Shown here in pieces: positions 7,960 to 16,510 of a stretch of 64,000 bases of DNA. Both the position numbers and the translations under genes were made by a program. The notes beneath the pieces were generated by a model, which had not been told where the DNA came from, searched no databases, and saw only the letters and a program-made list of their open reading frames with translations. The first letter of the stretch is position 1. Every line of letters begins with the position of its first letter. The stretch comes from Sulfurovum sp. XGS-02 (lineage in GTDB: Bacteria > Campylobacterota > Campylobacteria > Campylobacterales > Sulfurovaceae): positions 1,054,001 through 1,118,000 of the forward strand of contig NZ_CP093312.1 in assembly GCF_023213175.1 (NCBI RefSeq), read 5' to 3'.

Positions 7960-9927
7960 TTAAACGGATCCCATAGAACCATAATAAGATTCAAATGCTT
8001 CACTATTCAATGCTTCAGAATAATAGAATCCTTGTATCATATCACATCCTATTTCCCTGAGATACTCTACCTGGTATGCTTCTTCCACTCCTTCTGCTAT
8101 TGTAGTCACATCTATAGCATGAGAAAGATTGATGATCGCATTGAGTAAATGAACAGGTTTTTTATCTGGTGTGATCGCATCTATAAAGCTTTTGTCTATC
8201 TTTATCGAAGAAATTGGTGTATCTTTTAGATAAGTTAAAGATGAATACCCTGTTCCAAAATCATCCAATCTAAAGGTCATACCGTCATGTTGCATTGTAT
8301 TCAATACTGCCATGGTAGTCTCCCTGTACTCCATCAGTGTATATTCTGTGATCTCTAAGCTTATCTTTTTTATATCCGTATCATATTTCTTTATAATAGC
8401 ATTCATCACATCATAAAAATTGGATGAATGCATATGTTTGACGGAGAGATTGATAGACATATTGATATCAATCCCTCTTTTCAACCATTCTCTTTGCTGA
8501 TTACAGGCTGTATCAAATACCCATACCCCTATCTCCTTTACACAACACCCTTTTTCAACAAAGGGGATGAATTCATTCGGATAGATCGTTCCTTTTTCCG
8601 GATGTTCCCAACGGATAAGGGCCTCTACGGCGACTACTTTTCCACTCTTGATCTCAATGATAGGCTGATAGTTCAAACGAAATTCATTATGTTCAAGTGC
8701 ATGCCTGATATCTCTTTCAAGTTGTATATCTGATTCAATTTTCATGCCAAGTTCTTTTGAAAAAAAGACGACCCTGTTACGGCCTTCATGTTTTGCCTGA
8801 TACATTGCCATATCTACATGCCTGCGTAAAGTTATCATCTCATTGCCATCTTCAGGACACATCACGGCACCGATACTCATACCGATATTGATATGATTTC
8901 CCTCTATAATGAACGGCTCTTTTAATTTTTGAATGATCCGCTGAAGTCTCACAGAAATATCAGCTCTATCCATACAATCAATGATGATTAAAAACTCATC
9001 ACCGCCCAATCTTCCGATATCATCTGTTATACGTATCTCAGATTGCAGTACTTCTGCTACCTCTTTTATCAGTAGATCACCTATATGATGACCATAACTA
9101 TCATTCACTTTTTTAAAATGGTCAAGATCAATCATGGCTACAGCGAAGGATCCTTTGTTTCTTTTAACTTCATTGATCCTTTTTTCTAAAATCTCCTCAA
9201 TGGCTTTTCGGTTATATATCTTGGTTAAAGTATCAAAATAGGCTAGTTCCTTTAACTCTTTTAGGTTATTCTGTAAATTTTGTGAAAGGTGATTAAACTC
9301 CAGTATGTAAAATTTTGGAATTCTCTGGACTATACCGCGTAAAAAATCGTCAACAATCATGATCGGTTTTATGATCAATCTTTTAATATAAAGCAAATAA
9401 AATATGACGATCCCTATAAAAAAGAGCAAAGGATAAATGATCTGTACACCAATACGCTGTTGAACACTCTTTACAATATATTGATTGTCCAGCTTAACAT
9501 ACATGATGTAATGAACTACCTTATCATGATCAATAACATTTATATCTGAACGTATTGAATCAATGTCCGATATATTCTCTATAGACAATTGTCGTAAATG
9601 GACTGCATTCTCTTCTTTAAAATACTCTTTTTCATAAAGATAATCTGATGTACGTAAAAGCGTTCCGTCCTCTTTTACCACATAGATCTCCTTGATCATA
9701 CGCGATCCGGCTTTTTGCCTATCAAGATACGCCTTAAGATTAAGGGTTTCTTGATTATTGACTATTATTCTGATATCAAACTTCATTTCAGAGACGGATT
9801 CGCGTAAATTCTCAATCATAATCGTATGTATATGTTTTAACGTCTGATTATAGTGTAACAACATTGTGATAGTAAAAAAGCCAACAAACAGTACTATGAA
9901 TGTGAAATTTAATTTTTTAAAACTCAT
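7960..9927 (-). CDS. Membrane-bound GGDEF-EAL c-di-GMP signalling protein
   Basis: 655 residues. Membrane helix about 6-24, a periplasmic sensor region of about 135 residues, a second helix about 161-181, then GGDEF (about 308-312) and EAL (about 435-437) domains. The cyclase motif is canonical GGDEF with an inhibitory RITD I-site five residues before it. The EAL side keeps VEALIRWEH, NLS, EITEY, DDFGTGYSS, KIDKSF, EGVEE and QGFYY, so both activities look possible. Start chosen at ATG 9927, whose first 11 bases overlap the end of the upstream lipoprotein gene; the longer in-frame ORF from 9972 would run deep into it. The coupling suggests that the lipoprotein is the ligand-binding partner of the periplasmic region. 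Confidence 0.88.
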   Translation of the reverse strand: MSFKKLNFTFIVLFVGFFTITMLLHYNQTLKHIHTIMIENLRESVSEMKFDIRIIVNNQETLNLKAYLDRQKAGSRMIKEIYVVKEDGTLLRTSDYLYEKEYFKEENAVHLRQLSIENISDIDSIRSDINVIDHDKVVHYIMYVKLDNQYIVKSVQQRIGVQIIYPLLFFIGIVIFYLLYIKRLIIKPIMIVDDFLRGIVQRIPKFYILEFNHLSQNLQNNLKELKELAYFDTLTKIYNRKAIEEILEKRINEVKRNKGSFAVAMIDLDHFKKVNDSYGHHIGDLLIKEVAEVLQSEIRITDDIGRLGGDEFLIIIDCMDRADISVRLQRIIQKLKEPFIIEGNHINIGMSIGAVMCPEDGNEMITLRRHVDMAMYQAKHEGRNRVVFFSKELGMKIESDIQLERDIRHALEHNEFRLNYQPIIEIKSGKVVAVEALIRWEHPEKGTIYPNEFIPFVEKGCCVKEIGVWVFDTACNQQREWLKRGIDINMSINLSVKHMHSSNFYDVMNAIIKKYDTDIKKISLEITEYTLMEYRETTMAVLNTMQHDGMTFRLDDFGTGYSSLTYLKDTPISSIKIDKSFIDAITPDKKPVHLLNAIINLSHAIDVTTIAEGVEEAYQVEYLREIGCDMIQGFYYSEALNSEAFESYYGSMGSV

Positions 9928-10807
9928 GGATTGGATCCAGAATATTTTTACTTGGAATATGATGTGATTCAAGTTGCTTCATCAGTTCAACGGATCGATC
10001 GTCATAGATCCACTGTATGGACTCAAGTGCCTTTAGAAATGCATTTTTATCTTGATACTTAAAAAAGACTTGAACCGTAGAAAAGTACTCCTCCGGATCA
10101 TTTTTCAAATGGTGCAGTGATTTAGCTATCAATTGATTCAGCACTGCTAATTCTTCTTCATACTCTTTCCTTGTTGACGCATCGGTATAGAGTGCATCCA
10201 TGACAAAAAGATACAAATTTTTTGTCGTATCCAATATTTTATACCCGTTTTTCTTCAACCTGATATCATAGGGCGCATAGGTAACGATAAGTGTTGGTTC
10301 ATCTTTCATTTCAAGCATTGAACTTTCATCTGAATCTTTGTTGATAAGCTCTAGGGCTGAAGGATCAATGCCATACAATTCTGTAAAACTGTGAAGCAAT
10401 ACATTATTCACACTGTCAATTTCCAAATAAACATGTATCCGTTTAGCCTTTTGGAGTGTTCGTAAATCACAGTTTCCCATGATAACATCTCCGCCAAGAG
10501 AGCGGTCCAGAAGTATTGTTGGTTCCAAACCTAAAGCGTGCCTACTCATTTGTTCAAATTCATATTGTGTTCCGGTAAATGCATGAACAAAACCAGACTC
10601 ATACATTTGCATATTTTCAGAGAGAGAAACCACATTAACCAACTCAATGTTATTTTCGTCCAACCACCCTTTTTGCTGCATATAAAAAAAAGGAGAATAC
10701 CCTATCCATAAATTAGTAGATATACGTAATGGCTTGGGGAGAGATAAGGAGCACCCGATCACAATAAAAAAGATGACAAAACCCAATATTATGAATCTAT
10801 TTTTCAA
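9917..10807 (-). CDS. Periplasmic-binding-like lipoprotein (NMT1/SsuA-like) partner of a GGDEF-EAL protein
   Basis: About 296 residues, with a lipoprotein signal ending in FIVIGC. The mature N-terminus (LRISTNLWIGYSPFFYMQQ, then GWLDENNIELV) matches the opening strand-helix of NMT1/ABC-sulfonate-type binding proteins, and the rest has the two-lobe pattern. No ABC permease or ATPase is adjacent. Instead the gene overlaps a GGDEF-EAL gene by 11 bases, so it is more likely a ligand sensor than a transporter part (inference). No ATG is available; TTG 10807 is nine bases after AAAGG, with TTG 10816 as an alternative. Confidence 0.75.
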   Translation of the reverse strand: MKNRFIILGFVIFFIVIGCSLSLPKPLRISTNLWIGYSPFFYMQQKGWLDENNIELVNVVSLSENMQMYESGFVHAFTGTQYEFEQMSRHALGLEPTILLDRSLGGDVIMGNCDLRTLQKAKRIHVYLEIDSVNNVLLHSFTELYGIDPSALELINKDSDESSMLEMKDEPTLIVTYAPYDIRLKKNGYKILDTTKNLYLFVMDALYTDASTRKEYEEELAVLNQLIAKSLHHLKNDPEEYFSTVQVFFKYQDKNAFLKALESIQWIYDDRSVELMKQLESHHIPSKNILDPIHEF

Positions 10808-10893
10808 TATTCCCAACCTTTTTTAGATGAAGAAATTATTCTATATAAAAAAATATAATATTTATTATTGTATCTATTTTCGCTTTAAGTTCT

Positions 10894-11973
10894 CTAGGCT
10901 TTCTTTCTTACTAAGAGGTATCCAACAAGGCCCCAGAGTATTACAGAACTCCCTATTGCGACTAGACCCGATTCTTCCTCGATATGCACTAAAGAAGCAG
11001 GATTGATCTCAGATGCAGAGAAGATATAGTCCAATCCTAATCCAAACACGATGCTTCCTACAATGATACTTCCCAAGTAAATAGCAAGTGAGCGTGTTCC
11101 AAGCATTTTCTTTACTACCCCTATGGTCACCGTGTTAGTTGCTGGACCTGCTGAGAGGAATACAAAGGCCGCCCCTGCACTCACACCTGAAAGCATCAGC
11201 CCCGCAGCGATAGGCAAAGATGCTGTAGCACAGACATACATTGGCACTGAAATGGCGATCACAATGATATAAGACAACCATGAATACTCTATAAGGATAT
11301 CACTGATACTTTGCGGGATCGCTACGGTGATCAATGCACCCAGGAGCAGACCCTATACAAGCGGCTTGGCAATGTCACCTAAAAGTGTGACAAAAGCATA
11401 GTGTAAAGCACCGGTAAGCCAAAAACTTTTTGCTTCGGTAGCACAACACGAAGCAGCCGTACTACAGCAACTTCCCTCTTCTTGTTCAGGTAATGAAAAG
11501 GTCGGTGAAAAAGTATTGGGGGCTTTCACCGCTGAAAATAGAGGTTTCTCGTCTGTCATCTCTTTATCAAAAAGATTGGACAAGATACCTGACACTATGG
11601 CTATGATCATAGAGGTGATCACACGGTAGATGGTAAATATCCAGCCAAATATCCCGTAGGTTGCCAGGATAGAGTCCACTCCGGTGATCGGTGTGGATAT
11701 AAGAAATGAAAGTGTCGAGCCCTTGCTCGCACCACTTTTTTTGATACTTGTCGCCAAAGGGATCACCCCACAGGAACACACAGGCAGTGGAATACCGAAA
11801 AGTGTGGCTTTGATGACGGAGAATATATTGCCTTTTCCAAAATGTTTGGTTACAAGAGTATCGGGCACAAACTCATGTAACATACCTGCGAAAAGCAGAC
11901 CAAACAGTATGTAGGGAGCCATTGCATTGCTAAGCTCTATGAGTGCGGTCCAAAATTCCATTACATATCCCAT
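10894..11973 (-). pseudogene. SO_0444-type permease (DUF318/UPF0718-like) interrupted by one in-frame amber codon
   Basis: Both halves are in the same frame and together align end to end with the intact 380-residue permease at 36759-37901. They share FGIPLPVCSCGVIPLA, KKSGASKGSTLSFLIST, MYVCATASLPIAAG and GPATNTVTIGVVKKMLG. The break is a TAG (complement of 11353-11355) after ALLGDIAKPLV-type sequence, where the paralog has Leu, so a single TTG-to-TAG change explains it. The start at ATG 11973 has AAGGA six bases upstream. The family is a proposed heavy-metal or metalloid exporter. It lacks the Cys-rich C-terminal end of the paralog. It could be a dead gene, a truncated 206-residue product, a suppressed stop or a sequencing error. 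Confidence 0.8.
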
Positions 11974-12124
11974 GGGTTTCCTTTCAATAGGTTACAGAGA
12001 TATAACGTTATTCATATAAATCAAAACTGAAAATCATATATCGATTTCATTTGGTATATAATATCGCTTAAAACCTCATACTAAAAAAGACTCTGAGATT
12101 TAACCTGCATGACTTGTCAAAAGT

Positions 12125-12505
12125 TTAAAACTGATACGTAATAAATAATTGGGCCAGTTCATCGTCACTTAACAATCCAATATGCCTGTAAACCTCTTTA
12201 CCTTCTTTATTATAGATGATTTGAGTTGGAATCATCATTATCTTAAGTATAGAGGCAATTTCACGCTCTTTTTTTACATTGATAAAATGGATATTGTACT
12301 CAGGATGTTCTTGTGTTATTTTATAAAGCATACTGCCCATGATCCTGCAACTACGACAGCTATCTGAACCTACTTCCAGGAAATAAGGTTTTCCATTACC
12401 CATACTTTGCTGTACCTGCTTATATGGACTTTCTTTGATCATATGCTCTTCAGCAAAAGTCATTGTTGTAAAAAAGAGTAAAAAAACTGCAACGATTAAT
12501 TTCAT
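12125..12505 (-). CDS. Exported thioredoxin-like protein (CRSC active site)
   Basis: About 126 residues with a signal peptide (MKLIVAVFLLFFTTMTFA) and a thioredoxin fold: active site GSDSCRSCRIMG, cis-Pro region MIPTQIIYN and the closing GLLSDDEL helix. It is a periplasmic thiol-disulfide protein. ATG 12505 lies 8 bases after the CcdA-like gene, so it can receive electrons from that membrane protein. It is the last intact gene of the long arsenic/redox operon. The ORF could be extended upstream to 12541, but that removes a clean signal peptide. Substrate unknown. Confidence 0.8.
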   Translation of the reverse strand: MKLIVAVFLLFFTTMTFAEEHMIKESPYKQVQQSMGNGKPYFLEVGSDSCRSCRIMGSMLYKITQEHPEYNIHFINVKKEREIASILKIMMIPTQIIYNKEGKEVYRHIGLLSDDELAQLFITYQF

Positions 12506-12513
12506 TTTATCTC

Positions 12514-13218
12514 CTAAAAAAATTGTAAAGAGGCTTGCCAAGCAAAATAGAAACCTATACCTATAAGCATCAAAGCAAAGCTTTTATTGATAGAATTCGA
12601 CACTTTTGCAACCACTGCACTCGAAGTGATACTTTGCGCAAATCCAACTGAAATACCTGCGATCAAAAGAAGGATTGAATGCCCTAATGCAAATGCCAAA
12701 ATAAGTCCATAAGCATACATGTAACCACTGTTTGCCGCTACAGTGATGATCGAAACAAGAGGTGCTGAGGCACATGGTGTACTTACCAGACCAAAGATAA
12801 TGCCTATCAAAAACCCTCCAAAGAGGCGATATTTGATCAGATGCATCATAAGCGAAGACTTATTAAGTTCTCCAAAAACACCCCAGGCATACAAACCGAT
12901 CAGTATACTCAAAATCGAGGAAACCAAATAGGCCCAAGCAGGTGCTACCGAAAAAAAACCTCCGAATTTGGCAACGATAAATCCCAAAATGGAAAAACTG
13001 ATCATGATACCCAAAGCAAACAAAATTGCAAAGACATAGGTATAAAATACTTTTTTTCTACCCTCCAGATCCTTGTTCATAGCTACAGAGCTTCCCACTA
13101 ATAGTGGCACAGATACCAAAGAACAAGGAGCGATAGCTGTGATACTCCCTGCACCGAAAGCACCTAGAAATGCCAGAAGGGAATTTGATTCAAGTAAGGC
13201 CAAGATACTCTCTTGCAA
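12514..13218 (-). CDS. CcdA/DsbD-type transmembrane thiol-electron transporter
   Basis: 234 residues with six or seven membrane segments. The paired Cys-Pro motifs of the CcdA/DsbD transmembrane domain are visible: ITAIAPCSLVSVPLLVG near the N-terminus and VSTPCASAPLVSI in the middle. Such proteins carry reducing equivalents from cytoplasmic thioredoxin to periplasmic thiol proteins. The start is TTG 13218, two bases after the stop of the DUF4395 gene. No ATG occurs before the first Cys motif, so a TTG start is needed. A cytoplasmic thioredoxin lies two genes upstream and an exported one directly downstream, giving a complete relay. Confidence 0.85.
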   Translation of the reverse strand: MQESILALLESNSLLAFLGAFGAGSITAIAPCSLVSVPLLVGSSVAMNKDLEGRKKVFYTYVFAILFALGIMISFSILGFIVAKFGGFFSVAPAWAYLVSSILSILIGLYAWGVFGELNKSSLMMHLIKYRLFGGFLIGIIFGLVSTPCASAPLVSIITVAANSGYMYAYGLILAFALGHSILLLIAGISVGFAQSITSSAVVAKVSNSINKSFALMLIGIGFYFAWQASLQFF

Positions 13219-13220
13219 CG

Positions 13221-13961
13221 TTAAAAATCCTCACCGTCACTAAAAAATGCTTCCTCTTCCGCTTTCTCTTTTGCTGCCTGTATCGCATCGAGTTCCTCTT
13301 GGGTCATCATAAGCACTTTCATTTTCTGAACAAAAATTGTCTTGTCAGGAAGTTTGGTAAAATATCCATACACACCATAGAGCATCACAACAAAAGTAGT
13401 GATAAGAATGATCTTCTGTGTGGGTGAAAATCTTTGGATCGGTTCTTTGATATTCATTTCACATACACCGCCGGGACAATATTTTGGATCTTTTCGCTTT
13501 ACCCATTCAAAGATCTTACACCCTAGACAGATCGAAAAAGCCGCTTCAAAAAAGAGTAAGGCCATACAGAGCAAACAGACAAGTACTTTGAGCGGGTTTG
13601 GCTGAAAATCGATCACAAGATAGTAGAACATAGGCCACGCCAACACAAATCCAAGTATCCACGCAAAACGCTTTTGGGCAGCGCCCACATACTCAGGCTT
13701 TTGATTTTGGACAAAAAAACGTCCCAGGATCAGACTCGGTGCATATCTGGGTTGTATGATACGAATCGTAAAATCGATCGCAAAGAATGTCACAAAATAT
13801 TTGGAAAAAATAGCCGTATGGAGCATGACACCATTGGTGAGTCCGAGAAAAGCTCCCACAAAGAGTATCGCTGCCGCTGCTCGTGCTTCCCTTTCGTTGA
13901 GCACCCTTACTTCGTACCCGGGTACACTCTCACCATAGGCAAAAAGATCTTTTACGTTCAT
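13221..13961 (-). CDS. DUF4395 family membrane protein
   Basis: About 246 residues. The N-terminal cytoplasmic stretch is followed by four or more membrane segments with the DUF4395 pattern: a REARAAAAILFVGAFLG helix, then QPRYAPSLILGRF, and the Cys-containing FEAAFSICLGCKIFEW. An extra Cys pair lies in YCPGGVCEM, and the acidic helical tail ends EEEAFFSDGEDF. Function is not established for the family, which often accompanies thioredoxins and rhodanese-like proteins. The four Cys residues near the membrane make a thiol-redox or thiol-transport role plausible. ATG 13961 has an AAGAAGAG Shine-Dalgarno; ATG 13979 overlaps the upstream stop and is also possible. Confidence 0.75.
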   Translation of the reverse strand: MNVKDLFAYGESVPGYEVRVLNEREARAAAAILFVGAFLGLTNGVMLHTAIFSKYFVTFFAIDFTIRIIQPRYAPSLILGRFFVQNQKPEYVGAAQKRFAWILGFVLAWPMFYYLVIDFQPNPLKVLVCLLCMALLFFEAAFSICLGCKIFEWVKRKDPKYCPGGVCEMNIKEPIQRFSPTQKIILITTFVVMLYGVYGYFTKLPDKTIFVQKMKVLMMTQEELDAIQAAKEKAEEEAFFSDGEDF

Positions 13962-13972
13962 TCTCTTCTTAA

Positions 13973-14221
13973 CTAACATTTTCCACCACACTCATTGATT
14001 AATGCAACGACTTCATCTACGCTCAGTAATTTTCCTGTACTGACGACTTTACCGTCTATCACAAGTCCGGGAGTACTCACAACTTGATACTCCATGATCT
14101 TCATGATATCATCGACTTTTTCTATTTGGACAAACTTGCCGCTTTTGGCAACCGCTTCTTTGACAACCTTTTCCAAGGCAACACACTTGGCACATCCCGT
14201 ACCTAATACTTCGATCTTCAT
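13973..14221 (-). CDS. Cytoplasmic thioredoxin-like protein (small CAKC family)
   Basis: 82 residues of the short archaeal-type redox-disulfide thioredoxin family: MKIEVLGTGCAKCVALEKV with active site CAKC, VVSTPGLVIDGKV carrying the cis-Pro, and a Cys-ending C-terminus ECGGKC. Members of this family are commonly encoded next to DUF318-type permeases and ArsC. It could reduce ArsC or feed the CcdA-like protein (inference). Start at ATG 14221, preceded by AAGGAG and overlapping the stop of a small upstream ORF in an ATGA arrangement. Confidence 0.85.
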   Translation of the reverse strand: MKIEVLGTGCAKCVALEKVVKEAVAKSGKFVQIEKVDDIMKIMEYQVVSTPGLVIDGKVVSTGKLLSVDEVVALINECGGKC

Positions 14222-14316
14222 CGTAAACACTCCTTCATCATAAAATTCAACGCTTTCGTCTTAAAACCACCAAACGATGTTTTGACACATTGGTTGGCAT
14301 GATCTGCTTTAAACAT
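14218..14316 (-). CDS. Small 32-residue ORF inside the ars operon
   Basis: Begins at ATG 14316 with a strong AAGGAGA Shine-Dalgarno, and its stop overlaps the start of the thioredoxin gene (ATGA). The peptide begins MFKADHANQCVKTSF and ends MMKECLR, with two Cys residues and no membrane segment. Placement between permease and thioredoxin, and translational coupling, argue that it is translated. The function is unknown; it may be a short redox or metalloid-binding peptide, or only a coupling device. Confidence 0.55.
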   Translation of the reverse strand: MFKADHANQCVKTSFGGFKTKALNFMMKECLR

Positions 14317-14326
14317 AATTTCTCCT

Positions 14327-15271
14327 TCATAAAATAGCATTAAAAAGATACCCTATTGCGATGATACCGCTTCCGACTATAGCAAAGAATATTCCGATCA
14401 GTCTGAGTGAAATGATCTTTTTAAGTATCAGTGCTTCGGGCAAACTCAATGCCGTGACCGCCATCATGAAGCTAAGCGCCGTACCCAGAAGCATCCCTTT
14501 ACTTGTGAGTACTTCTACCAAAGGCATCACACCTGCCGCATTGGAGTACATAGGGATACCCATGATCACAGCGATGATCACGGCAAAAGGATTCCCCTCA
14601 CCCGTATAACGGGCGATAAAATCCGTCGGGATATATCCATGTATCCATGCCCCTACCCCTACACCGAGCAGAACATACAGATATATCTTCCTGAAAATAT
14701 CCAGAGTATAGTCCCATGCTTCTTTCGCACGATCTTTAAATGTCAGTTTTACCAGTTCGGCTTCCAGTTCGGTATCCATGGGTTTAACATCCAACAATAT
14801 CTCATTCTCGGCACCCATTTTTCCGATAATATACCCTCCGATAATAGCGACCATAAGACCAAAAGCGATATAGATCGATGTCACTTTCCATCCAAATAGT
14901 CCGAACAGCATGGCAATGGCGATCTCATTATTCATCGGTGCAGAGATAAGGTAGCTAAAGGTGACGCCAGCAGGGATCCTCGCCTGAATAAAACCTAAAA
15001 AAAGAGGGATTGCAGAGCAGGAGCAGAAAGGTGTGATGATACCGAACAAAGAGGCTCCCACATGTCCGTAGAGTGCCGACTTCCCTTGGAGGTGTGCTCT
15101 GACATACTCGGTATTGACCCAGGTTCTCAAAAAAGAGACGGCAAAGATGATAGTAAGCAGTAAGAACCATATCTTTATCGTATCATAGATAAAAAAATGG
15201 GTGGCATCAGCCAACTTCCCTTCCAGACCTACAAAACCGTAGATAAACTCTTTGGTGAGTTCGTACCACAT
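14327..15271 (-). CDS. DUF318/UPF0718 family permease in the ars operon
   Basis: 314 residues with eight or more membrane segments. The family motifs are FCSCSAIPLFLGF (Cys-Ser-Cys in the first half), SAPMNNEIAIAMLFGL, and the matching second-half IMGIPMYSNAAGVMPLVE. Members include ArsP, an exporter of organic arsenicals, and other metalloid permeases. It follows arsC with no gap (TAA then ATG) and is followed by a small ORF and a thioredoxin, a gene pattern known for this permease family. It lacks the long His/Cys linker of the SO_0444-type permeases elsewhere in the window. The substrate is probably an arsenical, inferred from context. Confidence 0.82.
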   Translation of the reverse strand: MWYELTKEFIYGFVGLEGKLADATHFFIYDTIKIWFLLLTIIFAVSFLRTWVNTEYVRAHLQGKSALYGHVGASLFGIITPFCSCSAIPLFLGFIQARIPAGVTFSYLISAPMNNEIAIAMLFGLFGWKVTSIYIAFGLMVAIIGGYIIGKMGAENEILLDVKPMDTELEAELVKLTFKDRAKEAWDYTLDIFRKIYLYVLLGVGVGAWIHGYIPTDFIARYTGEGNPFAVIIAVIMGIPMYSNAAGVMPLVEVLTSKGMLLGTALSFMMAVTALSLPEALILKKIISLRLIGIFFAIVGSGIIAIGYLFNAIL

Positions 15272-15676
15272 TTAGCAAAGCTCATTTTTGATAATAGGAA
15301 GGAGTTCTTTTTCAATAAGATCGAGTGTTTTTTCATACTCCTCTACCGCTTTGCCACTCGGATCTTCAAAGCCTACATGTATCGTTTTCACTGCTTTGGG
15401 GAACATTGGACAGGTTTCATTGGCATGGTCACAAACGGTGACCACCAGGTCGAACGGTGTGTCAAGCACTGTTTCGATCACTTTTGAATGGTATTCCTCT
15501 CTCCAGTACCCTTTTGACTGCAGTAGTGCCTGTGCATGGGGATTGACTTTTCCACTTGCTTTGACACCCGAACTTTGTGCAGAAACACAATCGCCAAGTT
15601 TGGCATTTATCAAAGCTTCCGCCATGATGGATCGGCAACTGTTCCCGGTACATAAGATCAATACATTTTTTTTCAT
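15272..15676 (-). CDS. arsC: Arsenate reductase, thioredoxin-coupled (low-MW phosphatase fold)
   Basis: 134 residues. Reduces arsenate to arsenite using a Cys relay. The phosphatase-loop motif CTGNSCRS at the N-terminus contains the catalytic Cys. The resolving Cys positions appear in VVTVCDHANETCPMFP, and DPSGK follows as in the ArsC family. Reduction by thioredoxin is typical, and a thioredoxin gene lies in the same operon. Its start overlaps the arsR stop by four bases and it ends directly at the permease start. Confidence 0.93.
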   Translation of the reverse strand: MKKNVLILCTGNSCRSIMAEALINAKLGDCVSAQSSGVKASGKVNPHAQALLQSKGYWREEYHSKVIETVLDTPFDLVVTVCDHANETCPMFPKAVKTIHVGFEDPSGKAVEEYEKTLDLIEKELLPIIKNELC

Positions 15677-15996
15677 AGTTTACATCCTTGCGTTTGTGAT
15701 ATTTTCTTTAACTCCGGAAGATCCATATCCAAATAACGGATCTCTTCCAATGCTTCACTGCGAAAGCGGTCCAAGGGTTTTCGAATGGAGTAATAGGCCC
15801 AGGTCCCTTTACGATCCACACGTAAAAATCCTGCCTCTTTGAGGATTTTCAGGTGGCGGGACAGGCGGGACTGTATCATGTCGAATGATGCCTGCATGTC
15901 ACATACACAGGTTTCCCCGTATTTATCAAGGAAACGCAGGATCATTACTCTGGTCTCATCATTAAGTGCAGCAACACTTTTTAAGAAAATTTCCAT
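15673..15996 (-). CDS. arsR: ArsR-family metalloid-responsive repressor
   Basis: 107 residues of winged helix. The ETCVCDMQASF segment carries the As(III)-binding CVC pair of classical ArsR, followed by the recognition helix SRLSRHLKILKEAGF and wing RKGTWAYYSI. It would leave DNA when arsenite binds. The likely operator is the perfect palindrome at 16511-16526 between arsI and divergent arsB. The gene sits three bases after arsI and overlaps arsC. Confidence 0.92.
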   Translation of the reverse strand: MEIFLKSVAALNDETRVMILRFLDKYGETCVCDMQASFDMIQSRLSRHLKILKEAGFLRVDRKGTWAYYSIRKPLDRFRSEALEEIRYLDMDLPELKKISQTQGCKL

Positions 15997-15999
15997 GAT

Positions 16000-16455
16000 T
16001 TAACAGCTTTTATCTGTTGACCACTGTCTATTAGCACTAAAAGAGGGTTGGCAACATCCGGTCCCTCCGGTAAAGCTATCTCCTCCAAAAACCTCTACCT
16101 GCTCCATCGTATGGTAATTTTCCCAAATAATAGCATCAGGGTCCTGTACCCAGTACTTGTTGGATCTTGCATAACAGCATACAGCCTCTTTTTGTTTTTC
16201 ACCTGCAACACCGGCCGCCTGGAGTCTATCTTCAAGCGCTTGTACTGCTTCGTCACTGTCAACCTGCAGACCTAAATGATTCAATCCCTTTTTATCCTTA
16301 CCGGAAGATATTGCCATATTTACAGCTGGGTCATCTACCAGCCACTGCGCATAATCCTCTTTTAGTTTGGTTGGCTCCATACCAAAGAGTGCCGTATAAA
16401 ACTTTATACTTTTTTCAAGATCCTCTACCGATATATGTATATGTAACCGCTTCAT
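16000..16455 (-). CDS. arsI: ArsI/CadI-like glyoxalase-fold dioxygenase (putative C-As lyase)
   Basis: 151 residues in the vicinal-oxygen-chelate fold. It opens with MKRLHIHISVEDLEKSI, whose HIHI His is a metal ligand, continues with GLNHLGLQVDS (second His), the vicinal Cys pair in EAVCCYARSNKYWVQDPD, and IIWENY (Glu ligand), and ends in a Cys-rich GGTGCCQP tail. This matches ArsI, which breaks the carbon-arsenic bond of methylated arsenite, and its homolog CadI. ATG 16455 is chosen because GGAGATCAGA precedes it; the longer start at 16467 sits on top of that site. First gene of the minus-strand ars operon. Confidence 0.82.
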   Translation of the reverse strand: MKRLHIHISVEDLEKSIKFYTALFGMEPTKLKEDYAQWLVDDPAVNMAISSGKDKKGLNHLGLQVDSDEAVQALEDRLQAAGVAGEKQKEAVCCYARSNKYWVQDPDAIIWENYHTMEQVEVFGGDSFTGGTGCCQPSFSANRQWSTDKSC

Positions 16456-16510
16456 TCTGATCTCCATCTATTTTAAAATTAAAAGCATTGTAGCAGAACA
16501 TCATCATTAA

